This document shows positions 35,100 through 46,100 of a stretch of DNA of 64,000 bases, piece by piece (position 1 is the first letter of the stretch; each line of letters opens with the position of its first letter). Under the pieces are notes generated by a model. That model was given only the letters and a program-made list of their open reading frames with translations. It did no database searches and was not told where the DNA came from. The position numbers were made by a program, and so were the translations under genes. This DNA is from Ophiura sarsii (lineage: Eukaryota; Echinodermata; Ophiuroidea; Amphilepidida; Ophiuridae), in assembly GCA_035610835.1 (NCBI GenBank), contig CM069457.1:15532149-15596148 (forward strand), written 5' to 3'.

Positions 35100-35400
35100 T
35101 TATCAGCAACAGGTCGCTGCACGTAATCACACAGGAATTAAATGCATAAATCGAAAATATTAATACATGAAACAGAGATGTGGGCAACTGTTTCGTCATA
35201 GCTTCGATCAATATGGCGACGTCCATACAGGTGATTTTTTCTTCTTTCTTAAGCCGATTTGTCTTAACGCGGCACTTTTAGAAACTATAACCTATGTGGT
35301 CTGTATAATAATGCTACATATCTGAGCGCTAAAGTTTCATAGCAAGGATTTCTTTTAAGATCAAATTCAGAATATTACGGGGATATCAACTGCTTTCCCT
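35100..35400 (-). repeat. Dispersed repeat, reverse-oriented relative to 61.9-62.16 kb
   Basis: Shares blocks such as CAACAGGTCGCTG, AATACATGAAACAGAGA and TTCGTCATAGCTTCGATCAA with the complement of 61899-62160, and the tail ATGCTACATATCTGAGCGC with 60.79 and 63.95 kb. A family of about 300 bp or more with no ORF of note. Confidence 0.6.
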
Positions 35401-36079
35401 AACAGTGATTAGCATTTTTACGAATTATGATCAAAAATGCAAATCTGCAAGAAAATCTGCTTTCTAAGTAAAAATCAAGGATAGAGGGCGTCGCTTGAAA
35501 AAATATCGCATACTATGAGTGTAATGAAAGCATAGAATACGTCAATTATTTGGAATTAATAAGACTGAATCACGATAAACAAAATGTTCTGAATACATAA
35601 AGATAATATTAATATGTCAGATTTTAATATTAATCAGCGTGAAAAAGGGAAACACCCTTTATAGAAAACGAATAAAGATAACAGTATTTATTGTTAAGGC
35701 GGTAAGCTTATCACGTTGTGCAGTTAAAAACATTGGAACAAAATTTAATATAGATCTATTTTCAGATATAAATGTGTACAAATATTTACTTTATGTTGAT
35801 TACTCATCAAAATAAATTCACACTTCTGGACTAAAAAGTTTAAACTGATATCCGCATGAATGAATATGCTGCAACGTAGAACAGAACCATAAAAGATGTT
35901 AGCTAAGTGTATTGTCTTTGTGATCACCTTTGCACAATGGCGGTGGAATCATGCACATTAATAGGGAGGTGTGAAGCGGTTAATTTAGGGGGACAGTGAC
36001 ATACTCAATGCATGTGTCTATTGGACGCATTCTTTTTGTATTCCAAATTAAAGTGTTCCAAGTCCATCAATATTATTAA

Positions 36080-36312
36080 CACTTTCAACGCGGTTAATGG
36101 TTTGACCATATACAAAACAGATTTTTCAGAAACATAACCCACATTTTAAGGTGTATCTCAAGGATTACTGATCCAATACAAGGCATGATTGTATATATTT
36201 CAATGCATTTTCAATGATGATTCCTAATAATGGTAATTAAATGGAATTCAATAATGTTGACAATTTTTGAAAACAATTAGCATGTTGTCTGCAGACGCCT
36301 GCCGCGTGGAGT
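36080..36312 (-). mobile_element. T1 MITE in spacer 2-3
   Basis: TTAA at 36076-36079, right end TTAC at 36313. Contains GTCTGCAGACGCCTGCCGCG near its end, i.e. reverse orientation. Confidence 0.75.
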
Positions 36313-36319
36313 GTTACGA

Positions 36320-37150
36320 ATGATAGTGAAGTACATAAACTAAACGTCCAAGCATGCTTAAACGTCGGACAGAACAACGTAATTTGGTGTCGACTTTAAA
36401 GTTCAAAACTGATAATCGTCACAATTAGCAGGAATGTTTCTATTCTTGTATGTATGAAACTCAGTTTTTAAAGAGTAATTACTGCGATATTTGTTATCAG
36501 TTTTGCAAACACCGCCGGTCAAAAGTTCAATAAATCACCAACAACGGAATGAGAAATTACTAAAGAATATTTGTATAATTTTGATTTTGCTGGGATAAGA
36601 TCTCACTCAGTTCAAAAGTGGTAAACGTCACTGGTTCAGTGTCATTTCTACGGAGCGGTGCTCCCCGCTCCCTCACTTTAGTCCACCGGACTGCACACAT
36701 ATACCACTGTCATTCGTCCCATAATAAAACCCAGTTCATACAACAATTTATGTTTTTCAGTCATTTTATTTTTGCCATTTTTACATTTATGTTTATTATT
36801 TATTTTGAGTGATCCCATTATGGGTTTTACTCACCATTGTTGAATTTTAATCCTATTTGCCGTTTACATTTTAGTCCCACGCATCTCCTTTGTCTATTTC
36901 ATAGACAACGTTTTAATGTTTTAATGTTTTAACATGTATGTTTTAACATGTATGTTTTAACATGTCTGTTTTGTTGTCATATTGTCTTTAGTTTGTCCCC
37001 ATTATCCCTGCGTTCGTCCACCTAAATGGAAAACTGATCTGGGAATTACATGTTTTCCTTTATTGTGTATCAATTTTGTACGTGTATTAAACTTATATGA
37101 TGCTAATAAAGTGATGTGAAATTAAAAAATATAAATTTATGTTATTTATC
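36320..37150. other. Spacer, no gene seen
   Basis: Contains GAGCGGTGCTCCCCGCTC, a small palindrome at about 36653, and a triple GTTTTAACATGTATG reiteration at 36920-36965. GCTAATAAAGTG at about 37105 resembles the end of a transcript or retroelement, but no coding body precedes it. Confidence 0.4.
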
Positions 37151-37157
37151 CACTTAA

Positions 37158-37502
37158 AGGTAGATGACCCGATCACATTTTCGTAACACAGATTTTTCTC
37201 AAACATATGGAGATTTTCATATCATATGAAAGATCATATTTTTCTGATTAACATACTGAAATTTGACGGTCCAAATCAGTATGATTACGAAGAAATCGGT
37301 GAAATAACATCGAATTACCGCGAAAAGTGGTAACCACCAATATAGTTTGTGTACAACTCAATGGGCACATTTCACGGCATCTTGTGCGTCTAAAATAAGA
37401 ACCATTAGAGTTATGAAACTCAAACTTTGGAATACGACTTTTTTGAGGATGACCTTTCATGTAGAATAGAAAACTTCAAGTTGAAAATCGGAACATCTAC
37501 CT
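37158..37502. mobile_element. TTAA-flanked MITE (family T4)
   Basis: Short inverted ends AGGTAGATG and CATCTACCT adjoin TTAA on both sides. About 345 bp, non-coding. Confidence 0.55.
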
Positions 37503-39126
37503 TTAATCAATCAGTTTTCAATTTGATAACCCTTCCCCTATTCATCCATCTGTAATTTTGTCATTCTATTTTGTTGTAGTATCTCTTGTCATTTCCTGCC
37601 CATTGTTCCTCTGTCTATAGAATGATGTGTATGTTGTATTCTGTCATTTTGCCTTCGGTATAGGAATCTGTCTGAATCGAAACGTTATGTCCTCTTATTT
37701 TTATTACATTTATTTACACTTACTTATTTTGTGGATAAAGCAGTTTGCTTACAGCTCTTACATCATATTACAACTTATACTTGATTACATTTGCCTAATC
37801 AAACTGACAATACAAATATCTAAGGTCATACTTGGTTAAAAGTTGGCTTTGGTGGTGCACCATCAGAGCTTCAAAGTCCACAAACACCTATTTACTATCC
37901 AAAATAAATTTTAAATAGCAAATGCTGGCAGCCGCGTCTCCAGATATATCGTTTCCGAAACGTCACTTTTACCAAGGTACAACATCATATCGTACGACAT
38001 GTTTCTACTACGAACGCGGTTAATAAGTAAATCACGGGAGAGAATCGATTTTGGACTGTTCTAAATTTGGATACGGATCTGAAGTGACCTGTTCACCCCC
38101 AATAATATATGGAATAAATTTCTCTTGCTTTACATTGGAATAACATCACATTTGTTGTTTATAAAACCAGGGAATTCAAACTAGTATTCAGCACTTCCTA
38201 GTTTTTACTTAAGCCGTATACCGATAACGATACAAAACCGTGATCTTCTTTTATTTCGCTGCGATTTTGGATCAAGTTTGATAGTCTGATTTCTTTTGAA
38301 GGCAGCCATGTTTGAAACTTCACTTGTGAGGTATCCGGCAGACCAATGCCAGAATACAACGTCACAATCGGCATCAGAAGTGTTGGATCGTAAGTATTAA
38401 ACGTTTCCATATAATCATAACCTGCAGTGGGAACAATGTAAAAATATTTAATTATGAAATTGTGAAACTGTTTACGTTTCTTTGATTTGAGATACATGTA
38501 CTGTACGTTAACATTGTTTGGATACAAAAACACCCCTACACCTAACACAAAATGTTTCTGACCAGACCAGATTTGTTCATGTTAGTTAATTTAAAATCAA
38601 TCGGAAGCTAATTTCAATCCCGTAATTTGATACTCATTAAAATTGAACGGTCACTTTTAAAGTTATGTGGTTGAATTAACCACACCTAGGGTTAAAAAGT
38701 TGTTATACATTTATTTTCTATGGAATACCATTGTCTAGTGTGTGCTCAGCGGTGACAATTTGTGTGAAATGAATCACAGCTCACCGTTTATCCATTATCT
38801 ATACATGCCTGACTGGTTTCAACAGCACACAGTGTTCATTACAAAGCAATGACAAACCATAGAAAACAGGATTTGCTACAACTTTGTTTTTCGTTAGGTC
38901 TGGTGACTTTAGCATACAAATTTAAAGTTTCCACTCCATTTTTATGAACGAGGTGTCTACATGCGGAGCGGAAATGTGCTCGTTTAGTGTCCTCGTCTTC
39001 GATTTGTATACCGAATAGTGATTTTAAATTATCTTACATTTTTAATGAAAATGAGTCGGTCGGGTTCGTAGAACTTGGAGTTGTGTTCGTCGTCACGCAT
39101 CTTCTTACATTGTGATGGTCGACTCT

Positions 39127-39943
39127 CAGATAGCAATACTACGTTGGGCCAACGTTGGCAATGGTCGGCAAGGTCGCGGTCGGAAAGCCAACCTCGGGCC
39201 AACGTCGAGTTTTAACAGGATTTTATGTCGGTAATTGGTTGGCAAATCAACGTCAAAATGACGTTGGCAATTGGTCGGTAGGCGACGGTCGGCAAGCCAC
39301 CGATGGTCAAACCACATTAAAAACACCAATGATAAGAGATGCAAGATATATTATATAGTTAAATAACATGTTAAACGAAGTTACAGATCGGTAGTGGTGT
39401 ATGCAGTTCTGCTGCATCGCCCATAATTCCCATTACAAGTTACGGGTTCACTACCGAGAGGAAGTGATGTGTGTAGCTCTGCTGCATAGCCCAGAATTCC
39501 CATTATTTACCCACCCCGTGTTTTATATCTGGAATCGAAGTTCTAGAAACACATATCTACCAACACTCTCTTTATGCAGTCACCCGATAGTCTATGCCGG
39601 TGTGTGTGGTGTGTAACGATTGGGCCAACGTTGTACTAACGTTGTGCCAACGTTGTGCCAGCGTCAACCAACTGACGTTGTGCCAACGTTGGCTTGGCGG
39701 ACAAAATTACGTTGGCCCAACGTCACTTGTTGACGTTGGACCAACGTAATTTTATCCGGCAAGCCAACGTTGGCCCAACTTAGTTTTGCTATTTTGGAAT
39801 GTTGGGCCAATGTTGAGCCAACGTTATGCCAACGTCAAACAACTGACGTTATGCCAAAGTTGGCTTGCCGGACAAAATTACGTTGGTCCAACGTCATTTT
39901 TTGACGTTGGGCCAACGTTGGCCCAACGTAGTATTGCTATCTG
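39127..39943. mobile_element. Foldback element just upstream of copy 3 exon A
   Basis: Ends CAGATAGCAATACTACGTTG and its complement. The subterminal parts are full of GTTGGGCCAACGTTGG-type palindromes. The region before copy 2 (about 21199-21208) is the empty site: GGTCGACT and CCCCCTCCCCTG are adjacent there and separated here. It ends 55 bp before exon A, close to any promoter or branch site. Confidence 0.85.
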
Positions 39944-39998
39944 GGCAACCCCCTCCCCTGCTCATTTTATTGCGTGTTCATCATCTTTATTCCAACAG

Positions 39999-40168
39999 TG
40001 ATGTTCCAACACCCTGTAATGATAGTAGTGTTAACGGGTACTACCGCCCTCACCGTCGTGACGTTAGCCCTATTGATAGAATCCATCCACCACGTCGCCA
40101 AACATGTACCACGATCAGGGGTAGCCAATCATAGAATCAACACGGTATGGATGCTGGCTCTTTATCCG
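39999..40168 (+). CDS. OST-alpha-like copy 3, exon A
   Basis: Acceptor TTCCAACAG, donor GTAAGC, ATG 40001, 56 codons ending LALYP. A poly-G insertion follows in the intron at about 40220-40241, absent from copy 2. Confidence 0.85.
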
Positions 40169-43100
40169 GTAAGCATCGGAATTATTAACATCACTAGAAA
40201 TTTGGGGAGGGTCTGAGGAAGGGGGGGGGGGGGGGGGGGGGGTGTCATGGATTGAGGTCTCGTGAATCCCCCATTATCCTTTTGGTAAACGAATGACCTC
40301 CTTTTCATACATATTTTTGGTTAATCAATGGGTTTAATTTTTTTTGCCATTTCATTCTAATTGGAACAATTGCTTTTATAAAGATTTTGGCGAAATCTCT
40401 AAACAATAAGGGAAAATCAACTTTATTATATGCTAAACTTGCCGCTTCGTCCCTTTTCCTGAAGCCACTAGACAGAGTTTCCATTCTGACGAACCTGCTT
40501 GAGTCAGAAAGAACGCCCATACCTCAACCACCAACGGGTTATAGTATGACTCACCACTATTCAACTTCAAATCGTTTTCACGGTCTAAGATTCACATTTG
40601 TATGAGTTTTTAGTCAATTTTGAGTGAAGTTGTGTGTTTTTACCTGCTTTTTAAAAACAAAATTGACTCAAAAGAGCGTTTGCGTTATCATTCAGTAACA
40701 CCCCAATTTGAACACAGAATACATTTGGTCAGTTCACACTACACTGAAAACATTTATCGGTTAATGCCAATGCTGAACTAAGAAATTTTAGTAAAAATGA
40801 TTAGTTCAGGGAGTACAACTAATTTTTCCAATCTTTCAGTAGAATATCGTTAATTGATAACTAGTTTTATTTCGTATAGTAATGTCCAAATTGGTTCAAC
40901 TATCCAAACTAATCTACCTCTACCAAGAGCATTCACTGGAACTTATTAAGTGCGACTCGGTAAACTTAGTTTAGCTCTAAATATTCGTATAACCAACCGA
41001 ACTAAAATACAAATACTGTCCGCGACTAACATATGTTCGTAGAAGTTGTTGGCAACTAATTTGTCAACTAACTTTTTAGCGCCGCGATGCTGTGTTCGAA
41101 AACAGACTGTTGCCATGGTTGCAGCCGCCATTTTGTTCAGTACAAGGGAAGCGATTGTTGACTTCCGATAACCGAGCGACGAAAATGGCTCAAAGGTACG
41201 TAAAATGATGCAAAATGTATGTCAAATCATTTGTTTTTAAAGAGTATAAATATGTAGATGCTTCTGGACAGTTCAATTTTTGTGACAGAAGTTTGTGTGA
41301 CGTGCAGTTTTAATTCATGAATTTACGTACCGACCACAGCATAATTCTCAGTTCATTGCATGTCGTGATACTGTTGTTCCAAAGATTTTCTAGTATTGGT
41401 TGTTCACGCTATGTCATTCGAACTTTGATGGCCGTTAGCGGAATTATTGGAGAAATGACAGGCATGGTAGAAAAAAGCTACATAGTATTTTGTGATTTGA
41501 CATACATTTAAGATTATTTTACGTATCTTTGAACTATTTTCTTCGCTCGGTAATCGGAAGTCAACGCTTGCTTCACGTGCACTGCACACAATTAGTAGAC
41601 CATGGTTAACTAATTTATAAAATTAGTAGACCATCTTAGTTCAACTGAATGAACTAAGCAAGATTGGTGGAAATATACATCGTTTCTACTAATTTTTAAG
41701 TTAGTAGAGCGACCCTAAAAATTAGTAGAACAAATTGGTTTATCATACTGAACTAATTTTTAACATCACTGAACTAAATTTTGACAATTGTTGAACTAAT
41801 TTTAATTAGTTCAAAAACTAGTTTAACATGGTCAACTAATTTATAAGTTGGTTAGAGAATGCTTGAACTAATATTAAGTTAGAAGAAACAGATATCGTTT
41901 TTACTAATTTATTTTAGTACAGATAACCGAAAAATGTTTTCAGTGTATGAAGAGTTGTCCAGCCGAGAGCCAGTGCTTTACAACTCATAAATTACACTAA
42001 ACATGAGTCGAACTCGAAGTGAAGCGAAAGGCCGGAGACAGTTCCATATATCTGTATTTTCGTAGAAATTCGTAAAAAATACTGCAACAGATAACGTTGA
42101 ATCTTGATTTTCAACACAGTCGTTTTACGTTAGAGTTCCACGGAATGATTTTTAAATCTCATTCATAAAAATACGATAAGTACACAGAATCTCTCACACG
42201 CCTCGTGATTGGCCAATAACAATTATAATGCTAAGCAACGACGATAATAAATACATCCAACAACTTTGATTGACGGGGGAATCCCAAGCATGCATGCAAA
42301 ACTCGATCCATCAAAACAGCTGGTCTGATTAAATTAGATTAAAGGCGTACTACCGGACTCCGTGATAATAACATAATTGTTTTGTTTTGTACGATTCTAC
42401 TATTATCGATCACACACACGTTCCGTTCGTTAACTACTTACGATATCGGTGCTATACATACCCGGTGCCTTCCCGGCATTATCTGGTTTATTGCCCCGTG
42501 AATAAATAATAATTTTCACAGCTAAGCCCGCAATGTAACATCAATACGCGTCGCTTATACGTACACGTGACTTGTACAAGCGTCCATAAAATGGAACTGA
42601 AACCAATGCAAATATTTCTTTTATTATGGAAATATCTACGATGCTGCTGCAAAATGTTACTTTATCGATTATCGTATAAGTTTTACATATAAGTCACTTA
42701 TGAGCCATTTTACATTGCGGCCTTATTCCATAGTCTCGTGCAAGCCTGCATCTATCATGGGGCACTAAACAAGAATATCTTGTGACGCCGTCCTTATCTC
42801 CTAAAAAGAATTAATCATAATTAGGCTTATTATGTTTTTCCATCAGGTATTTGCAGCTTTACATCTACCGGGAGTATGGATACCCTGGTCGGCCTCATTC
42901 TGCACAACAATTGCCACTATGTATGTACCTACAATTTGATCTTTGGGATGACGTCAAAACTCACTGACCGGCGGTTCAGTGCGGTTGCGCACCGCTATGC
43001 ATTGTTCAGAACAATAGAAACCGGTTCCAACCGCACTGAACCGGCGGTCAACCGGCGGTTGAGTTTTGAAGTCATCCCTTTAATAAGCTTAGCACTTTTC

Positions 43101-46100
43101 ACGCTGCTATTACTTTTACCATATTCAATACATATTTTCAGAAACCTTTTTCAACATTCAAGGTCTACTGCAAGGATTACTGCACCAATACTAGGCATGT
43201 TTGTACGCATTGTTGACGGTGATTCCGATTATGGTAATTAATGTAAATAATTTGGACATTTTTGAAACATATGTGAACATTTGGAATGTCGTCTGCAGAC
43301 GCCTGCCGCGCGGAAAGTGTCAGCTTCCTTCAAATATAATTTCAAGTCTACACGGTCCTTTTTGCAAAGTTTTGGGGGATGATACATTAACATTTTACTG
43401 CAGTAATTGTTTTTCATCGTAACTCTGCCGTGGCGTTTTGCCTAAAAATAAAACCATTGTATCAAAAAATGTATAAACATTTACAAAAGTGCTGCCAAAT
43501 TTGTCGAAATACTTTTAGATGATACCGAAATCTTTAGTTAAAAAGGATGTGAATGATAAGAAAGAAAAGTTATTATATGGTTGCCAAATGAAACAAATCA
43601 ACAATAGGTGCTAGGTGACAACTGGTGAGCACAGTGTCACGTGTATTTTGTCTTTTTTAGTGTGTACTTTGTATCCTTATGGGCGCACAACACTGAATCG
43701 CTCCTCGTTTTGTGTAATGGTAGTAAGTTCCGGCATAAACAAAAACCGATTTCGTGGTTAATTTGTGTCCTTTGGGAATCAGTTTGGCGTGAGGGTATCA
43801 TTTTATAATTAAAATGAAAGATCTCTTGTACTTTGATCAGGATATTGCAAAAAGTGGATTTTTGATTTTACCGAAAATTTATCATGTGGATGAACACACG
43901 TGCTCGGAGGCGGTCAGAAGGCGAGCATTCAGGCTGAAAATCGGGTTGGCACTGTTTAAATGATCATATCGTAAAATCTAATTGGAAGACGTAATACTTC
44001 TTGACGATTTTATGAAATGTTAATATTTATTTATTAGAATGAAGCATTCGAGACATTAAAAAATTGGTTATTAAGGACCCAAAATCAAGACTTTTAATCT
44101 TTTAGGGTTAGGGTTAGCCCTATTTTACGTGTAATCCAATGGGACACTTATTTAGTGCTGTGTCCTATACAAGTTCAATGATCTCACAACTGATTACCGC
44201 CCTCTATGTGCAGTTTTCTCTTTCAGTGTGCACTCTGTATCATTATAAGTTCTCTGTTCTCATCACTAACTACCGCCCTCTATGTACAGTTTTCTCTTTC
44301 GGTATGTGTCGTTATAAGTTCTTCGTTCTCATCACTGACTACCGCCTTCTATAAGCCTGGGTTCACATAGGAGTATACGGTATACGGTATACGGTATTCG
44401 CTATACGCTATTACGGGCACGGCGAGTCACATAGGGTATACGCGAGCCCTACTCGTAGTAGCCGAATTGCAGCCACATCCAAACAGGACGGTATACGGTG
44501 CACGAAAATCGAACACGCACGATTCCCGGTATACTATACTATACTAAACTATACGCAGGTATACGGCCTTTTTGAATGGTGCCGTCTTATGTGACCGAAT
44601 AGCGTATAGCGAATACCGTATACCGTATACCGTATACGCCTATGTGAACCCAGCTTTCACGGCGAGTCACATAGGGTATACGCGAGCCCTACTCGTAGTA
44701 GCCGAATTGCAGCCACATCCAAACAGGACGGTATACGGTGCACGAAAATCGAACACGCACGATTCCCGGTATACTATACTATACTACACTATACCAAGGA
44801 GTTATTATCGTTGTTAACTATAATAACTCCTTGACTATACGCAGGTATACGGCCTTGAATGGTGCCGTCTTATGTGACCGAATAGCGTATAGCGAATAGC
44901 GTATACCGTATACCGTATACTCCTATGTGAACCCAGCCTTATGTACACTTTTCTCTTTCAGTGTGTGTCGTTATACTAGTTCACTGTTCTCATAACTTAC
45001 TCTCGCCCTCTATGTACACTTTTCTCTTTCAGTGTGTGTCGTTATACAAGTTAAAGGGACACAACGTGGTGTTAACATTTAAAAAACAAAACGAAAAAAC
45101 TTATGAATTTAAGATGAACATTAAAAATTGCCTTTATTGTTGTTTCTACTTACAAAAACACATCAAAAGTTTATCAAAACAATACCATCGCTATTTATTG
45201 AAAAAAACCCGCTCTCTATGCAAATATGGTTCGCGTTTATCACGCGTGCTGCAGGGGGACACTGTCTGACGTAAAATATTGATCTTACATAAGATCAGCA
45301 TTTTTGAAACGACGTTTGTTGTACAAAGAGGCCTGATTTTTCATAGGTGTAAGTTCATACATGTAATATAATTGTAAATATATACCAATCCCAGTTTTGA
45401 TTATAATCGAGGGCGCAGCCTCCACCACATCTCTTAGTGCCCCTTTAACTGTTCTCATAACTGACTACCGCCCTCTATGTACACTTTTCTCTTTCAGCAT
45501 GTTCAGTGTGTGTCGTTATACAATTTCACTGTTAAACTATCGCCCTCCACGTGCATTTTGTCTCTTTTTCAGTGTGTACTTTGTATCGTTATACAAGTTC
45601 AATGTTCTTATAACTGATTACCATCCTCTATGTACATTTGTCTATTTCAGTGTGTACTCCGTATCGATATACAAGTTCATCGTCCTCATAACTGACTACT
45701 ATGGCGGTCATCGCAAGATGCTGATCAAGATCCGAGCAACAGAAATCGAATTCCCGTTGACAGCAGCTCCTCTCACCGCATGCTGCTGCTGCTTTCGGAA
45801 TAATTGTTTGAAACCGAAAAGGCTGACAAAGTAAGAAAGTAGTACATGTACATGGTTAAAGATAGACGAGGGCATATATTATACTCATTTCATGGGGCTT
45901 AATTGAGCCAATCAATCAATCACTGATATTTATATAGCGCCAGAACCAAGAAACTCGTACTAAGGCGCTTTGGCACAATGCAATACAAAGAGAAAACTAC
46001 TTTACAATTTGCCAAGTTGTCAGTCGTCCCAACTTTGAACAAAAGAAGGCACTGCTATATTAATATAAATTTGATTTCACTGTTGATCAATAGACATTTT

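Larger units (their letters stand above)
43661..45650 (+). repeat. Tandem array of exon C acceptor fragments
   Basis: Units of about 66-78 bp, each made of a pyrimidine tract plus AG, about 45 nt resembling the start of exon C, then CGCCCTCTATGTACA and the next pyrimidine tract. Starts after AG at about 43661 (truncated), 44156, 44227, 44302 (acceptor changed to CGG), 44962, 45033, 45507 and 45573; the real exon follows at 45651. In the exon frame, units such as the last read VYFVSLYKFNVLITDY. Two transposons (44353-44940 and 45055-45444) interrupt the array. Copy 2 has only one partial unit. Confidence 0.85.

Noticed and set aside
35205..35235. First exon ATGGCGACGTCCATACAG followed by GTGA
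   Set aside because: Lies in a dispersed repeat whose other copies (61.99 kb) do not keep the start or donor.
41150..41220. Captured host promoter and first exon (ATGGCTCAAAG followed by GTACGT)
   Set aside because: The same sequence is present as an inverted copy at about 41510-41575, so it is part of the foldback arms.
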